A DNA stretch of 64,000 nt from Manduca sexta. Lineage: Eukaryota; Arthropoda; Insecta; Lepidoptera; Sphingidae. Shown here piece after piece: positions 10,139 to 22,712 of the stretch; positions within the stretch are counted from its first letter, which is position 1, and every line of letters begins with the position of its first letter. The position numbers and the translations under genes are program-made. Location of the stretch: NCBI RefSeq assembly GCF_014839805.1, contig NC_051138.1, forward strand, positions 9,670,983 to 9,734,982. The letters run 5' to 3'. The notes beneath the pieces are model-generated. The model saw nothing but the letters and a program-made list of their open reading frames with translations. It had not been told where the DNA came from and made no database searches.

Positions 10139-11709
10139 TTTTATACTAACTAACTAGGGTATTACACTCTTTTTTGAAAAGTGTCTCAAATTAACCTTAA
10201 GGAGATAAAATGTCACTGAAATTTTATAAAAAAAAATATTCAATCAATAAGTGCCATTAAAATACATTTTTATATTACATTTTAAATTTTCCCGTCTACA
10301 TAAACAAAAAGGCTAGAGGCCACGTTGACGTCATCTCGACAGTAAACATCAAGTAACAACGCTGTGCATACAGAAAAAGGAAATTATTACAATTAAACTG
10401 AGCTACTATTCTTAACATTGGTGTGTTATTCCTGAATTCAAGAATCCTAGAGTAAAAATGACGAACAAATTGTCGATTCACGTACCAAATAATATAACTA
10501 TAAGGAAAACTTGGTTACAACTTGCGAGAAGAGATCCAAATTTATTGTTCGAAAAATTTGTCTATTTCGATAATTTAGAAATAGTGAACGCGTATTGACA
10601 TCAAGTAGTTTACAGCCTTGTTGTCGTCATCATGGTGGCACTCGTTTCGCATATTTGTAAAACAGATTAAAAAAAGTCAAAACTTTGATTGAATTTAAAA
10701 ATTTAGTTTATAATTTTATGAATTGAAACTACTATTTTCCAATTGCCTTTTCATTAAACTGTCTTATTTGTGTATTTTTTCTCACCTACACTAAAAAACC
10801 CTATTATATTTTAATTTTTAAATTTAACCAAGTCAGGTAGAAATTACTATGTAACTAATGTCTTATGAAACTTGGAGATACATAATTACTGAAGTTTCTT
10901 TAATGTTTTAAGTAGACACTAAATAGAATACAAAAAAAAATATACCTTTTTGTTTTGACGGTAATAGAATAACCCAATATACCTATAGACTACAGGCACA
11001 TGCATTAGTTCAAGAAAAATTGAATTAAAAATGGATAACGATTTATATTTATTCATAAAATAGTTATAATAATAACATATTACACCTAATAAATATCTTC
11101 ATGATATAAGCACAAGCAGTGGTCTAATGTACAATGGATCTATCGTCAAAAATCATAATCCTTAGCCATACCATGTTGTTTCAAGTCATTAAATCACAGA
11201 AGGGTAATGAACTATTATATTATAGTTCCCTAGGTTACACAGTTAGTCAACGAAAAGCTAGGCGTCTATACTTCCCCTCGGTTAAAGTACCGTGCGGCTA
11301 TGATGAAAGTAGTTGAACAAAATCAAAATTTCAAATCGCCTGCACTTCTGTGCCCCTATCAACAAGCGTTTTTTCTTCAATAAAATAAACTTCAAAGGGT
11401 TTACTTTTTTCAAATAACGAAATAAGAATATTTCACTTGAAGCTAATGTTCAGGTGTGTTTTAGGGTGTTAACTTTGTTCAGTTACTTTTGTGTCTGACA
11501 GTACACATTTTAAAATATTGTAACAAATCATAATATGCTAATGCATTAAATTCCTATTATGAATTTTACTAGTATAGACAATTTCCAGATTTTCAAAACT
11601 GCTTTTTGTATTAAGCCTAGTTCAATGCCAAATTTATAGCATTACATATATAATGTTTCGAGGTATGTAATACATTTGGCTAACGTAACGTAGAATTTCA
11701 ATAACTGCT

Positions 11710-14700
11710 CTACAAGCTAAAGTTTACATACTGTTTATAAAGTGCTATAGAATTTGTGGATATAGGAATATGTCCTTTGGTGCGTTGTACGTAATCGTGG
11801 TATATTTCTTTGGACGCCTTGGTGACCGTCGGCGGGATGACATCGACAGAACTGTCGATTGTAAACGCGCTGTTGAGAGTGATCACGATGTGAATGTCGG
11901 ACTTGTAGCGCGGGTTCGAGCGCTTCTCGAAGTTCACGTAGCGTTTGTACCTTAAATAAATTTATATGTTTATATTAAAAAAAAAATATGAGCATTTTTA
12001 TAGTTACCGTCTTGAAGAACTCTTGCATTTGTGTAGGTTGTCCTGAAATCCTGTCCTCCAGGCGGTCGATGTCAGACAGAGGCCAGGTGACAAAAACGAA
12101 TCAAAATAGTTTTGTAACAAGCGATATTTTTGAAAAAGTATGTCGCGTCGAAACACATTTAAATCTGGAATCTCTACTTTTCACCAAGATCATATTTATG
12201 ATTGCTATAAAAAAAGAACAATGTAAGAGGGTAAGTATTTACATCACCATATCTCTTTTGCTGGGCTCGCCGAGAGGCACTCTGTTAGTTCTCTTAATAG
12301 CCGGAAACAGAGGTGTTTCTTCTTCTTGTTTCGCCTCTAAAATCTTAGCGACGAGCGTCAATGGTGAGGGAGTTACTAGCCGCGAACTCGGAGTGGAACT
12401 TGTTAAATCATCGTCCGTTGAGGAATCAGTATTTGAACTGAAATACAAACATACAAATAATAATGTATAATAGTTTTAGATATTTATCAGATATCACATA
12501 TTATATAACAGAATGGACGGGCCTTATTGGCTAGTAGTTAGGCAGTGTACTTACACTGCCTTACAAACCAACCTGAAATAAGATTTTGCTGTTTTCGCAT
12601 TGTGAATTACGTTTTCGAATGACTAAATGGTGGGTGAAGAGCGCCCACTAAATTTCTTTTTGTTTGGTTTAAGGCCTGCAGCGTGCCACAACTCTTCATA
12701 TATAGTTGGTGTATGGTGATGCCAGCCCCGACAAATTCCAGACCGTAGAAGGGCACATAAATGGCCAGACCCAGTATCATTTTTGAGTCATGCATGAACA
12801 TAGATATTGATGCTGGTTTTGTGCCGATAAAATGGTTATTACAGCACAAGACTACTTGCTGGCAGATGCCCAACTTATCCTTTACCAAATTTTCCCTTTT
12901 TTTTGTTTGCTTGTTGTAAACATCAAAATTCATATTAATAATACGCAATATAAAGTAAGTGTAACATACTCGCTGGAATTATTAGAAGTAGTGCTGGATC
13001 GGCCGCTGATGACGGGGTTCTTGGAGGTGGGGCCTTTGCTCTGGCCGATGGCGCGGCCGCGAACCACGAACGGACTGAAACTCTCCGAGAACGTCGGCGC
13101 CAGATCACGGAGTGTGTGACACATCTGTTCAACAAATGTGCAAGTCAGTCCTTTATTTATTTATGAAAGAAGGCAGGCTAAGTACAATAAATTATAAGAA
13201 GCTTGTTGGTTATTGATTTTCGCATAACTAGAAAATCTAATAGGTTAATAAAATTCGATTCCAGTTAAGTCTATTGATATAAACTGATACAGCATTATCT
13301 TATTATGCACACAGTTATAATCGTGTTTCTCTACAAGTTACCTTAAACTCGAAACTCTCCGTAAATACTGTGTACTCAAACGGTCTATTGTAGTCGTGGT
13401 AAGGGTCAACCATTTCTATGGTGCTACTAGAATCACCCTGTATACCTATAATCTCGCAACACAGCTTCCTCATCTCATTGCACGGCATCGGGAGATAACG
13501 CAATACGTCATCATCCCACCACTTTGTAAGTGACCTACAAAATAACAAAAATAAGTGTTATAAAATACTAAGATACCTTGATTTACAGTATACTGCGTTT
13601 GAAAGCGATTTGAAATTTTGAATTAGTTCAGTTTATTTTGTTGCTACAATAGGACATTATGGATAAGCGGGTATATATAATAATAAAAAAAAACAAATGT
13701 AATTACCTTTTTCGAGGTATATAAACCATAGATTCAGGGTGATGCAAGTAATAATCACTTTGGTAGTCCCATATTGGCGGTTTGGCAGGGTCCGGTATGA
13801 ACAGACCTAGAAACAAGTTCATCGTGTTTTGTTTCTCCGCGTCCGAAAACGTATTGGAGTAGTATCGACTTAGCGTTTGCATTATATCGTTCCCGTGGGA
13901 CGACCACGGCGCTGTCTTCCGGTATGTTTTTATTCTGAAATGGACAAAGAATGTCTATACATTCTTACAAAATACAACGAAATGTTTATGAAAACTGTAG
14001 AGAATGTCAAAAATAAGTCTATACGAAAGTATAAAGCAGAAGAGTTTGTTTTTTTGAATGCACTAATGTCAGGAACCACTAAACCTACATATTTACAACC
14101 TATTTACTTTTTATACCGGAAGAATATTAACCCCGGCAATAAAATTTACTTGGTGGAACTGAAGGCTAATAAATAAGAATTAGACATTCATTAACTTTTA
14201 TGGACATCCAAGTATATTTTTTTGCAGCCGTTACTTCTTGTTTTTTGGACAAAAGTCCATCCATACCCGAGACTCACTTCTATGAATTTAAAGATTACTA
14301 AGAAACTTATTATTATTATTTAATTTACCTGTGGACTAATTGAGACCCGCCATACTGTAGTGCCAATGTGTCGCCATGGTCTTCGTAGAGTCCTTCCAAT
14401 AATCTCGCACAATCTGAGTCGAATTCGATAACTGGCTCTCCTATTAGACCCAATGCGTATAGCTACAAACAATATTAGTCACATAAAATATGAATACAAT
14501 AAATTAATGTCTGAAATATGTTGGTACCTTTTATATTTATATACTTGCCCACTGCTGAGCTTTATATTTATATAGAGTTAAATAATTTGTAAATTGTACG
14601 ATATGCATTTAAAAATTTGGCTTTTATTATTATGTAGTTATTTTAAGGATGCCTACATTTTAAATTTAATTTTATTGCGTCCGTTTTTGAGAGGCTCGCG

Positions 14701-17700
14701 ATTTGCATGCGTGTATTCTACGCCCTGCGCGAGAACTATGCACATGGAATGAGCTTGGTTATTTACACCCACTGCTACCCGCGTACTCGTGTACTCACTT
14801 GATAGGCGAGCACGCACTTGCCGATGGCGAACTGCGCGGTGTTGGTGCGGTCGAGGCAGTCGACGCAGTTGACGCGCGCCAGCCCCGCCTGCACGCGCCC
14901 GGCCTGGTGTCCCGCCGCGCCCCCCACCGCCCCGCCGCACGCCGCAGAGCTCACGAATATGCCCGTCCGACGCACCACTGTACGCGCTATCGCCGATAGC
15001 CTAACGAATGATCACGTTTTCAAATCAAATTATTTTTAATGAGAAAATTAATTGTATACTTGTGAAATCTGTCCCAGAATAAATTTTAAATGCGAAGTTT
15101 ACAATACAAACATCTTTTTTAAAAACATACTAGGTGGTGCTCACAGCTTCGCCGGCAAAACACTATACGAAGCAAGCTCCATATATATAAAAAATCAGAC
15201 TAAAGAAATTCCTTTGTCCCGTGGGAGCGTATTGTCAGGATAGTAATCCAAAATGTTGTCTCCATGTGTGTCAAATTACAACCAAATCCGTTGAGTAGTT
15301 ACTGTGTTTACTTCTAAAAATCGTACATCATCAATACACATTCATACATACTTTTGGCATTTATAATATTTGTAACAGTAAGATAAAACTTATCTACATA
15401 AATTACCATGTAGAAATATTATAAATATGATTTTGTTTATAACATACATTCACCTAGTTGTTTCAAACCTAGATATAAGCAACTTTATTTAAGTAATAAT
15501 TAAATATTCTCATTGACCTATCATAAGTGCAAGTATGTTTGCCTTAGTGATGAAAAAAAAATCGACTTACTTGTCTAAAACTTTGGCATCGGCACCTTTG
15601 TTCATCCGTGCCATGTCTAAGTGATAATACTGTATAGCAAACTCTGGGGGTAGAAATTGGTTCAAATATTTTATAGCATTGCTTATAACATCAGTCAACA
15701 GAGATTCGTGTTTCTTCTTTTCTCTTTTCTTGACTAGATTTAAAAACATTATTGGTGAACCATATCGGCACATAAGATTGTTCAAATGTTTTCCTGGTAT
15801 TTCTGCAAAAGGATCACTGAGATCAATTGATATTGCTGGTTTTGGTACCATTTTAGACACATCTTGAGACCAGTAACTTGGTATAGAGCCTCTCAGTTGG
15901 ACAAATGAACTAAACCTGCAAAATAAAAAGAAATATTTTAAATACTACATTCAAAAATAATTTTAAAATGAATAATGTGGGTAACAATAAATAGAGCTAA
16001 TATTGTGGTTGGTGTAACAATATATGATTTTACCCAGAAATTTCTGTATAATGCAGAAAAAGTATTTACCTTCCAGACGCAAATGATGACACCATAGAAT
16101 CATGCACAATTTGTTCAGTTTCTACTTCATTAGCCACATCTCCATGCATATTGGCACCTCGTTTAAGAAACCTTGTACCTGCATATCTATTACTCCTCCT
16201 AGCAATGAGGGTCAAATATACTGGTCTTCCAAATATGTTGAGGTTGCTCTGTTCTATAAACCCATGCACAATGTATAGAATCCAATCTGGATGTAACTGT
16301 GAATGTACTGCAGAAAGCAAATGACTGTTCCAAACAAATCTCCATTCTGGAACTGCTCGGACTCCAAAATCAAGCCTCTGATTTAAATGTCTGTAAATAT
16401 GCAAAGGTGTTGGTATATTTCATAATAAACTTATAATTAAAGGGCAGTAAAGTTAATGTACCAAGGAACATCATAATATGGCACCAAAATAATAACCTAT
16501 GAATAATATGTATAAAATTTGTGTATATACTATTATTGTGACTACAGACTGCAGATGAATATTAGTAACAAAATACCATAATAATACATATAATACTTAT
16601 AAACATTAAAAATATTACAACACACACCCAATCTTCTCAGCCCTCTGTTGCACTTGTCTCTTCCATGTTTCAAATATATCTTCATCATCATCCTTTTTGT
16701 TACACTCACACTTTTTCTCCTGCTTCTCCATATTGCCATTTAGATTGGATTGATAAACTGCAGCTGTGATGGGCTTTGGAAATAACGCAGGAGCTAATTG
16801 TCTTGGAGGAGCCATATTCATTTGTAAAGTATGAGTGATGTCATAACTATAGCTATAGTAGAAGTTAGTGGAAAGATCAATGGCGAGGAACATTTTCAGA
16901 TATCGCTGCTCGTCAGGATGTGGAGGCTTGTTGTTTTCATTTGGAATGTATATTGTGGCTGTATCTTCAATCTTGTATATGGAGTGTGAGCCTATCGCAG
17001 CAATCTTCCTTCTTTTTGTTACAAGTATTATGTAGTATCCTTCTAGAAATCTTATGAAGCCTGAAATTAGATAATTAATTCCATTTTAAATTTTGTAGTG
17101 GTGTTTTTTTAACATGAATTGATATTTGCGCACCTAGAACAGTCACATTCTATATTTACTATAATTAAATATTCATCCCAATTTATCAACAATATTTGGT
17201 GCCCAGTAACAGCTCATGTTGCTCTGTTATCAAATATTTGAGTCATCCAATTTTAAATACCTAAGTTCATTGTGGATGGGAGAGGTGATGTAAAATGAAT
17301 AAAGGTGTGTATTGTGCAAATAATTATGCTAAGTAGAAATTTTAGAATAATAAAAACCCTTACCAACAATTCCAAAAGCAGAAACTAATTTATTAAGTCC
17401 TGTTGACCTTCCACTTCTGTTGCCAAAGCCAATCATATTCAGCAGTTGGTGTATCTCTTGCTTGTTGTACTCAACTTTATCATCAACCAGTATTAATTCT
17501 TTGGGGTCTGTTCTATCTATTTTAAGCACTCTAAATCTGGTTTCTGTGTTGTTTGAACCAATTAGATAAAATCTCTGCAATATGTACATTTGACTATAGT
17601 ATTTAATATGTTTAATTATTAATGTGATAATACTAACTGCTTACTTTGATAATACAATAATTCTAATAATAAGCTAGTGCTGCATTTAAATGGAAAATAA

Positions 17701-18219
17701 TATTTATTTAAGGAGCTCCAATTAAATAAACATGGCATATAATAAATACAATGTCATAGCATTTTACAATTGGCAATGTGACATGCCCCTTCGATTATAG
17801 GAGACCACAGCATGCAAATTTATATATTAGTATACTAGCAAAATAAAGAAAAAATGATACATATTTTAAATATTATGTGAAAGTTTGGGAACACATTTGA
17901 AGTTTAACAATGTATCACACTTATGCTGCGGAAAGAATTTGGAAAAAACTATGACACACAGATCAGTGCCAGATTTATATGTTCCTTAAGACCACTTAGT
18001 TTGCGTTGCCTCGCATGTCCTGCGAGCGAGTGCTTATTTTGCTGGACCGAAAAATCAATGTCCCCGATTGCAACTATGAAGCTCCCTATGGCGCTGCCAC
18101 AATTGCAATCCCAAGCTAATGTATAAAATTTATAATGAACTCACTGCTTTAGTTTCGTAAAGTGCTATCCTTTGAATAGAACTAATGATAGGATGAAACA
18201 TTACATCTCGTTTCGACAT
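11710..18219 (-). CDS. FIG4: FIG4 / SAC3 polyphosphoinositide phosphatase (12 exons)
   Basis: A Sac-domain phosphatase that, with VAC14 and PIKfyve, controls PI(3,5)P2 on endolysosomes (family knowledge). Coding exons in gene order: 18145-18219, 17364-17574, 16628-17060, 16070-16390, 15571-15915, 14799-15000, 14329-14462, 13707-13934, 13342-13534, 12970-13124, 12243-12437, 11710-11950. All introns are GT-AG, phases agree at every junction, and the total is 910 codons plus TAG, close to vertebrate FIG4. Conserved blocks: [20 protein letters not shown] (N-terminal), [31 protein letters not shown], and the catalytic CX5R motif [12 protein letters not shown] (Cys507, Arg513; exon 6). Downstream come [20 protein letters not shown] and, at the C-terminus, YKRYVNF / YKQYVNF. 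Exon 6 is unusually GC-rich and carries a Gly/Ala-rich run before the catalytic loop. Exon 11 joins directly to exon 12; an extra microexon is not needed. Confidence 0.93.
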
Positions 18220-19082
18220 TTTCTTGTTTGGTCACAAAGTAATATTTCTTAATAGGTACGTAAGTACTAAAGTTAGACCGATTTATAAATCTAAATTCTA
18301 AGGTGATATTATGTTACAAATTACAATTAAGACAGAAAAATAAAAGAATATCGTTGAAATTTAGTTAAAACTGAATTGTATGTATACAATACATAATATA
18401 CATTAGAGATATACATTTGACACCTCTGTAATATTTAGGGATGTGAAGGTGTTTCAATCAATGTATCATATCGTGTCCATATTGTGTTTTCATCAGTAAA
18501 TAATTATGTATTTATTATTTGGGATAGGTTTTTATAACTGGAATTTGTCGAAATAAAGCAAATAGGAAAAAGTCACGACTGGCTGCAGAGTAGTACTTAG
18601 AACTCAGAATTACGATGATCGCTAGATGTAAAGATTTAATTCAAATTTAGTTGAGAAATAAAAAACCCAGAGGGCTGAGGTACGTAAGCAAGTCCTTAAA
18701 ACCGTAATACAATTGTATTTGCACAATTGGTCAGCGGAAAAAACAAACATTGTAATAATGTTTTCTAGATAAAATCGAACACACCAGGTAGCTAAACCTA
18801 CATAGAAATGAATATACTTTCTATGTCAATTTAAAGAATTGAAATCACACCCAAAACGCAGCACAATTTCCATCAAATTAATGAAAAAACAGCTCAAACA
18901 AAATATTGTCAAACAACTCGTTTAAAAATGAACCAATCATGGCTGTGGTGATGTATTAATTATATAATTACTACTAAAGTAAATTAATTCAAAATTATCG
19001 ATAAAATTCTTATCTTTTGTTCGGCTGTTGTACATCTCTATTCTTGAATATTGACAATTGACAGCTTGTACTGATTTTTTAT
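18220..19082. other. FIG4 upstream region
   Basis: AT-rich, with no recognisable coding exon. The FIG4 promoter and 5' UTR (minus strand) should start here, just above the ATG at 18217-18219. I see no CpG island or clear core-promoter motif. Confidence 0.4.
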
Positions 19083-19553
19083 CAGTGTTGCCAGAAGGTT
19101 ACATTTCTTACATTTTTCGTTACTTTTGACCCCCTCGCGTAACATGTAAGTAATTTTTATATCTAAGGCAATTTTCGTAACTTTTGAGAACAACGATATT
19201 TGTAATACAAAATTTTTATTGTAAACAGTTTACGAACGCATTTCTATTCAACGCATCCAAATTGAACGCACCTAAAATTGGCGGGTCTAATAAGTATTTC
19301 ACTCCATATTACACTTAGAGATGGCTTGCCATGACAAAATGAAACGTATCTTGCATAAATTAAAAACTTGATTTTGCTTGAGTGTGTGCGCGCACATTTC
19401 CTACTTCGCGAGTCCCCGCGGTTTCGTAGCTACAGAAATGCTTGCCCAAAAATGCATAAATTAAAAAAAAACAATAATGTAACTTTAGCAGCAAAAATGT
19501 AACATTTCAGGAAAAAAAACGTTACTTACGACTCAAGGGCCCTGGCAACACTG
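19083..19553. mobile_element. hAT-type MITE with 8-bp target duplication
   Basis: The ends are inverted repeats: it starts CAGTGTTGCCAG and finishes CTGGCAACACTG. It is flanked by a perfect 8-bp direct repeat, TTTTTTAT, at 19075-19082 and 19554-19561. An 8-bp target duplication with CAG...CTG termini is diagnostic of the hAT superfamily. At 471 bp with no open frame it is a non-autonomous copy that needs a transposase from elsewhere. The subterminal regions are rich in short GTAAC/GTTAC motifs in both orientations, which could be transposase-binding repeats (inference). Confidence 0.85.
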
Positions 19554-19788
19554 TTTTTTATTGTTCTGAGAATATTTTATTCTTACTTTGCATCTTTGAT
19601 ACAGCTAACTGCTAATCACAACAAATTAGAATTGTAATAATATTCTTACATTGATATTAAAAAATCACGCTGTTAACAATGGAGTCACAATCTAAAAATT
19701 TTATTGATGTTGATCCCTCGAAAAAGCAAAGCGCTATGGGCTTTTCTTGTTTTATTTTTTTAATTTTTGGGTGCCATAAATCTACACT

Positions 19789-19880
19789 TCTATACTATTA
19801 TATAAAGCTTAATAGTTTGTTTGAACACACTAATACTGGTTTAAACGTGAAAAATAGGTATTTTAGTAGAGTGCGTTCGG
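19789..19880 (+). mobile_element. Helitron 5'-end fragment
   Basis: Begins TCTATACTATTATATAAAGC and continues into a 'gtttgtttgaac' block. These match the 5' terminus of the complete Helitron at 47924-48522. It diverges after about 50-90 bases and has no 3' hairpin or CTAG end, so it is a truncated relic. The upper boundary is approximate. Confidence 0.6.
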
Positions 19881-20040
19881 CTAATTTCGGACGGTTTTTC
19901 GGTGTGTTGCGAGGAGCACCTTAATTGTCCACAAATAAATGTTAAAAACGTTAAATGTATATCATTCTAAGTTCTAACATTCAAAATGTACTATTTTATT
20001 ATTTTACATAGGTATTTACAAATAGACATTGTAGAGTGTA

Positions 20041-20347
20041 GGTCCCCCCCAGCAAGAGAAGGTTCAAGTACAGATCCCGCAGTCAACACCGAGGGAAACC
20101 TGCGAACGGTATACTGGTTCCCCTCGGCTTAGCGACGGGGCCCTAGAGGAAGAGAGGAAGAGGAGAAATAGGGGAGGAAAAAAGGGGGAAAGAAGAGGAA
20201 GTATTAGGATGGGCGGAGTGAAGACGAGAGGTAATGTTTCCCTCTTAGACCCACACATTCACTGTGTGCCTAGGGCCGCGACAAATGTCCCCCAGTGCAT
20301 GGGCGTGCATTCGATGTGGAGACCCAGCGCACAAGAATTGCTTTGAG
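20041..20347 (+). mobile_element. Possible gag-like zinc-knuckle relic
   Basis: A purine-rich GC segment that ends in a short frame (20306-20347) reading CIRCGDPAHKNCFE. This Cys-Cys-His-Cys spacing (C-x2-C-x4-H-x2-C) resembles the zinc knuckles of non-LTR retrotransposon ORF1 proteins. No reverse transcriptase is present, and the frame closes soon after. It is a degraded fragment at best; a chance match is quite possible. Confidence 0.25.
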
Positions 20348-20470
20348 GGGAGTAAGAGAAAGTTATATTACGTCAGAATAAAGTAAATTGATTATAACAA
20401 ATAATATTATGTAAGTAAGTGCCCGCGCTGTACGGCACAGCTCTGAGGTAAATTGATAATGGTTTTTTTG

Positions 20471-20600
20471 CTCAATATTAGCCCGAAGTCAGAACGTGCC
20501 CGATATGGCGATAGGCCTATCAGAGCATGCGATGGAACACAGTTGAAAATTACCCCTTTGCCTATCACTCTGGGGACAAAGACGTGATGCGTGTTTTTTT
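20471..20600 (+). mobile_element. SINE body fragment (plus strand)
   Basis: Carries the block 'attagcccgaagtc', then 'gtgcccgatatggcgatagg', followed by a diverged tail. This is the body of the SINE seen on the minus strand at 9950-10138. The tRNA-like head is not visible, so it is partial. Confidence 0.55.
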
Positions 20601-21079
20601 TGTTATTTACATTGAATTTATTTTAAGGTGGTAGCTCAAGGTCCATTTTCATACATTTTGTTTCGGCTTTAATCTGGGTAACTAAACAAGTATTGGCAAG
20701 TAAAGAATTTAAATTCACGTCTAGTTAGTGATTAGTTCTCGCAGTTGAAAGAAAAACGTAAAAATAATTAATAATCATGGATATTTCGGCCTTTAAAATT
20801 TAATATGACGAAATTTTCAGTGCAACTACTGGACATAATGAGCATCTTACGTGTCAGAATGGCGAGCGCAGTGGAATAAAGCTTACTTACATTTTCCTTT
20901 CTTTTTTTCCTCGTCCTTTACTTTAAAGCCATTGCAGTACTGAAGCCACAGGGTCGCCAATCACCAATACCTAATTAGTAGCGACCGTTTGGCAACCGAA
21001 TGGATCGGGCCTAGCAAAAATAAAATCTCAATGAATGATGACCTGCCACGCGATATTCATGGCATAATAATGATAGTAT

Positions 21080-21390
21080 TAGACCTGTGTTATATACTGT
21101 TCCATTGTTGGGCACGGGCCTCCTCGACTACTGCGGGGGATTAGGCCTTAGTCCACCAAGACCTAGTGCGGTTTGGTAGACTTCACACACCCTCGAAAAT
21201 TCCTAATAAAGAATTTCTCAGGTATGCAGGTTTCCTCAGGATGTTTTCTTTCACAGTTAAAGTAAGCGACAGTTTACAAAGAATACACACATCATATTTA
21301 GAAGAGTCAGAGGTGCGTGCCCTTGGGTTTTGAACCTGTGGACATTCGTCTCGGCAGTCCGTTCCACAACCAACTAAGCATCGCCGCTTC
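21080..21390 (-). mobile_element. Lepidopteran tRNA-derived SINE (minus strand)
   Basis: A nearly full copy of the SINE family at 26182-26512 and 54553-54885, reversed. In element orientation it runs: 'gaagcggcgatgc' head, GGTTCAAAACCC in place of the B box, the 'aaagaaaacatcctgagg' block, the 'gtgtgtgaagtctacc' block, and the 'gtggactaaggcctaatccc' tail. It ends in 'tatataacacagg'. Several point changes from the other copies suggest it is older. Confidence 0.8.
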
Positions 21391-22712
21391 TTTTTTTATC
21401 CATGGTAGGTAAGTATGTAGTTGTTATGACACATGAGTCTGTTATAAAAACAAATTAAAGCACTTGGCTACTATGTACTTATATACTGGCAGATTGAAAT
21501 TGACTGCTATTGGCAGGTATTTTTAATTTTATTTAAATATAAATACTTACACATATAAATATCTTAATTTTATTGTCAAAAAAAAGTATGAAATTGTTTA
21601 AATAGGGAAGAAAAGTATTTGAAAGAAAAAAAAGTATTTTTCAAATTTATGTTTTTATTGTCCTAAACACATATTTTTGTGTGCTTTTAGAACACGCTAG
21701 CAATTTTTTGTTACGCTTTAAAACTCTCAAAGCTACTTTTACAATCTAAAATTAAATTTAAATAAATAAATAGCTTTTTTTAAATTGTTGTCAACGTAAT
21801 ATGTACTACGATCTATTATACCTAATAGTATCGAATATCTATTAATAGTTCAGTACTTATTCAATTATGAGGTATAAATATAACACATATTCACTCTAAA
21901 TGATTTGTTTTACATATCACAGTAAAGATTAAAAATAAAGTATTTTCACATACTTTATTTTTATACAAAGTAAGTATAAAGTATATTTATCGAAAATAAA
22001 GTAGGATACGTTATTGTAAAGTACGGTTGGCAACCTTAATTGTAACCGATGATTGAAACATTTTTTACAATGGACCATTTTCTTAACTGTTTTTAATTTT
22101 AATACAAGTTACTTACGTATATCTCTGTATTATGCAAGACACGTGGTAAGTATATTACGTGACAAAAGTAATAATTGGCACTGTACCTATGTGCACCAAT
22201 AATTTGCCTATGTTAAATTTAAACCATGGGCGTTAATGGTTGGTACTTACGTACCTAAGTATATTATCATCGGTATTAGTGATTCCTTAATCTTTACAGA
22301 AAGTACGCGAGTGAAATTAGAACCGACGCGTACAAATGCTTAGCGGCTCTCCCCCGTTACTACTTAATGCAACCAAATTAAGTATAGGTATGCATTGTGG
22401 CTACACGTGGGTAGTTATCTACTCATGAACTCACAAAGAAAAACACACAGGCGAAACATATTACCTACGCCGAGGTGCCACTCCCAACAAGCTTCCTAGC
22501 CTTACTCAAATATTTGTGTGGACTTGGAACTGGGTCAAAACTCAAACCCGTGCACCTTACACATGCTGCCATCCGCCAAATTACAAGTGCATGTTGCTAT
22601 TGCCAAGTACCACGATCTGCATCCTAATGGTTCTGGGCTGAGATAACCTGTCGGACTGCATTGTACATTTATTGTGTGAATTCATGTGTGTAAATGAGGC
22701 TTCATCTTTGGG
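21391..22712. other. Intergenic, AT-rich
   Basis: No gene recognised. The segment at 22450-22640 is of mixed composition and looks repeat-derived (short direct matches to tRNA-like motifs), but I could not assign it. Confidence 0.4.

Larger units (their letters stand above)
8229..11709. other. Intergenic between FIG4 and synaptojanin
   Basis: This stretch should hold the synaptojanin promoter and 5' UTR (near 8.2-8.6 kb, minus strand) and the FIG4 3' UTR (just below 11.7 kb). No coding exon is recognised. It contains a short hairpin at 9039-9094 and a minus-strand SINE at 9950-10138. The segment at 9590-9650 is GC-rich and repeat-like, but I could not assign it. Confidence 0.5.

Noticed and set aside
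12008..12055. A possible 48-bp microexon of FIG4 between exons 11 and 12
   Set aside because: It has usable splice sites and fits the phase, and another reading of the same stretch looks protein-like. But exon 11 joins exon 12 directly in frame and gives DMVMYKRYVNF, which aligns well with the FIG4 C-terminal motif, so the extra exon is unnecessary.
12607..12948. A 113-codon minus-strand frame inside FIG4 intron 10
   Set aside because: No domain, no splice sites fitting FIG4, and its ends look repeat-like; treated as intron sequence.
13877..14176. A 99-codon plus-strand frame across FIG4 exon 8 and intron 7
   Set aside because: Antisense to a conserved exon at its start; the later part resembles a degraded piece of the Helitron tandem unit ('gcactaatgtcaggaaccac').
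14653..15039. Several GC-rich open frames opposite or out of phase with FIG4 exon 6
   Set aside because: Shadows of the GC-rich coding exon; only the frame with [10 protein letters not shown] is conserved and splices in phase.
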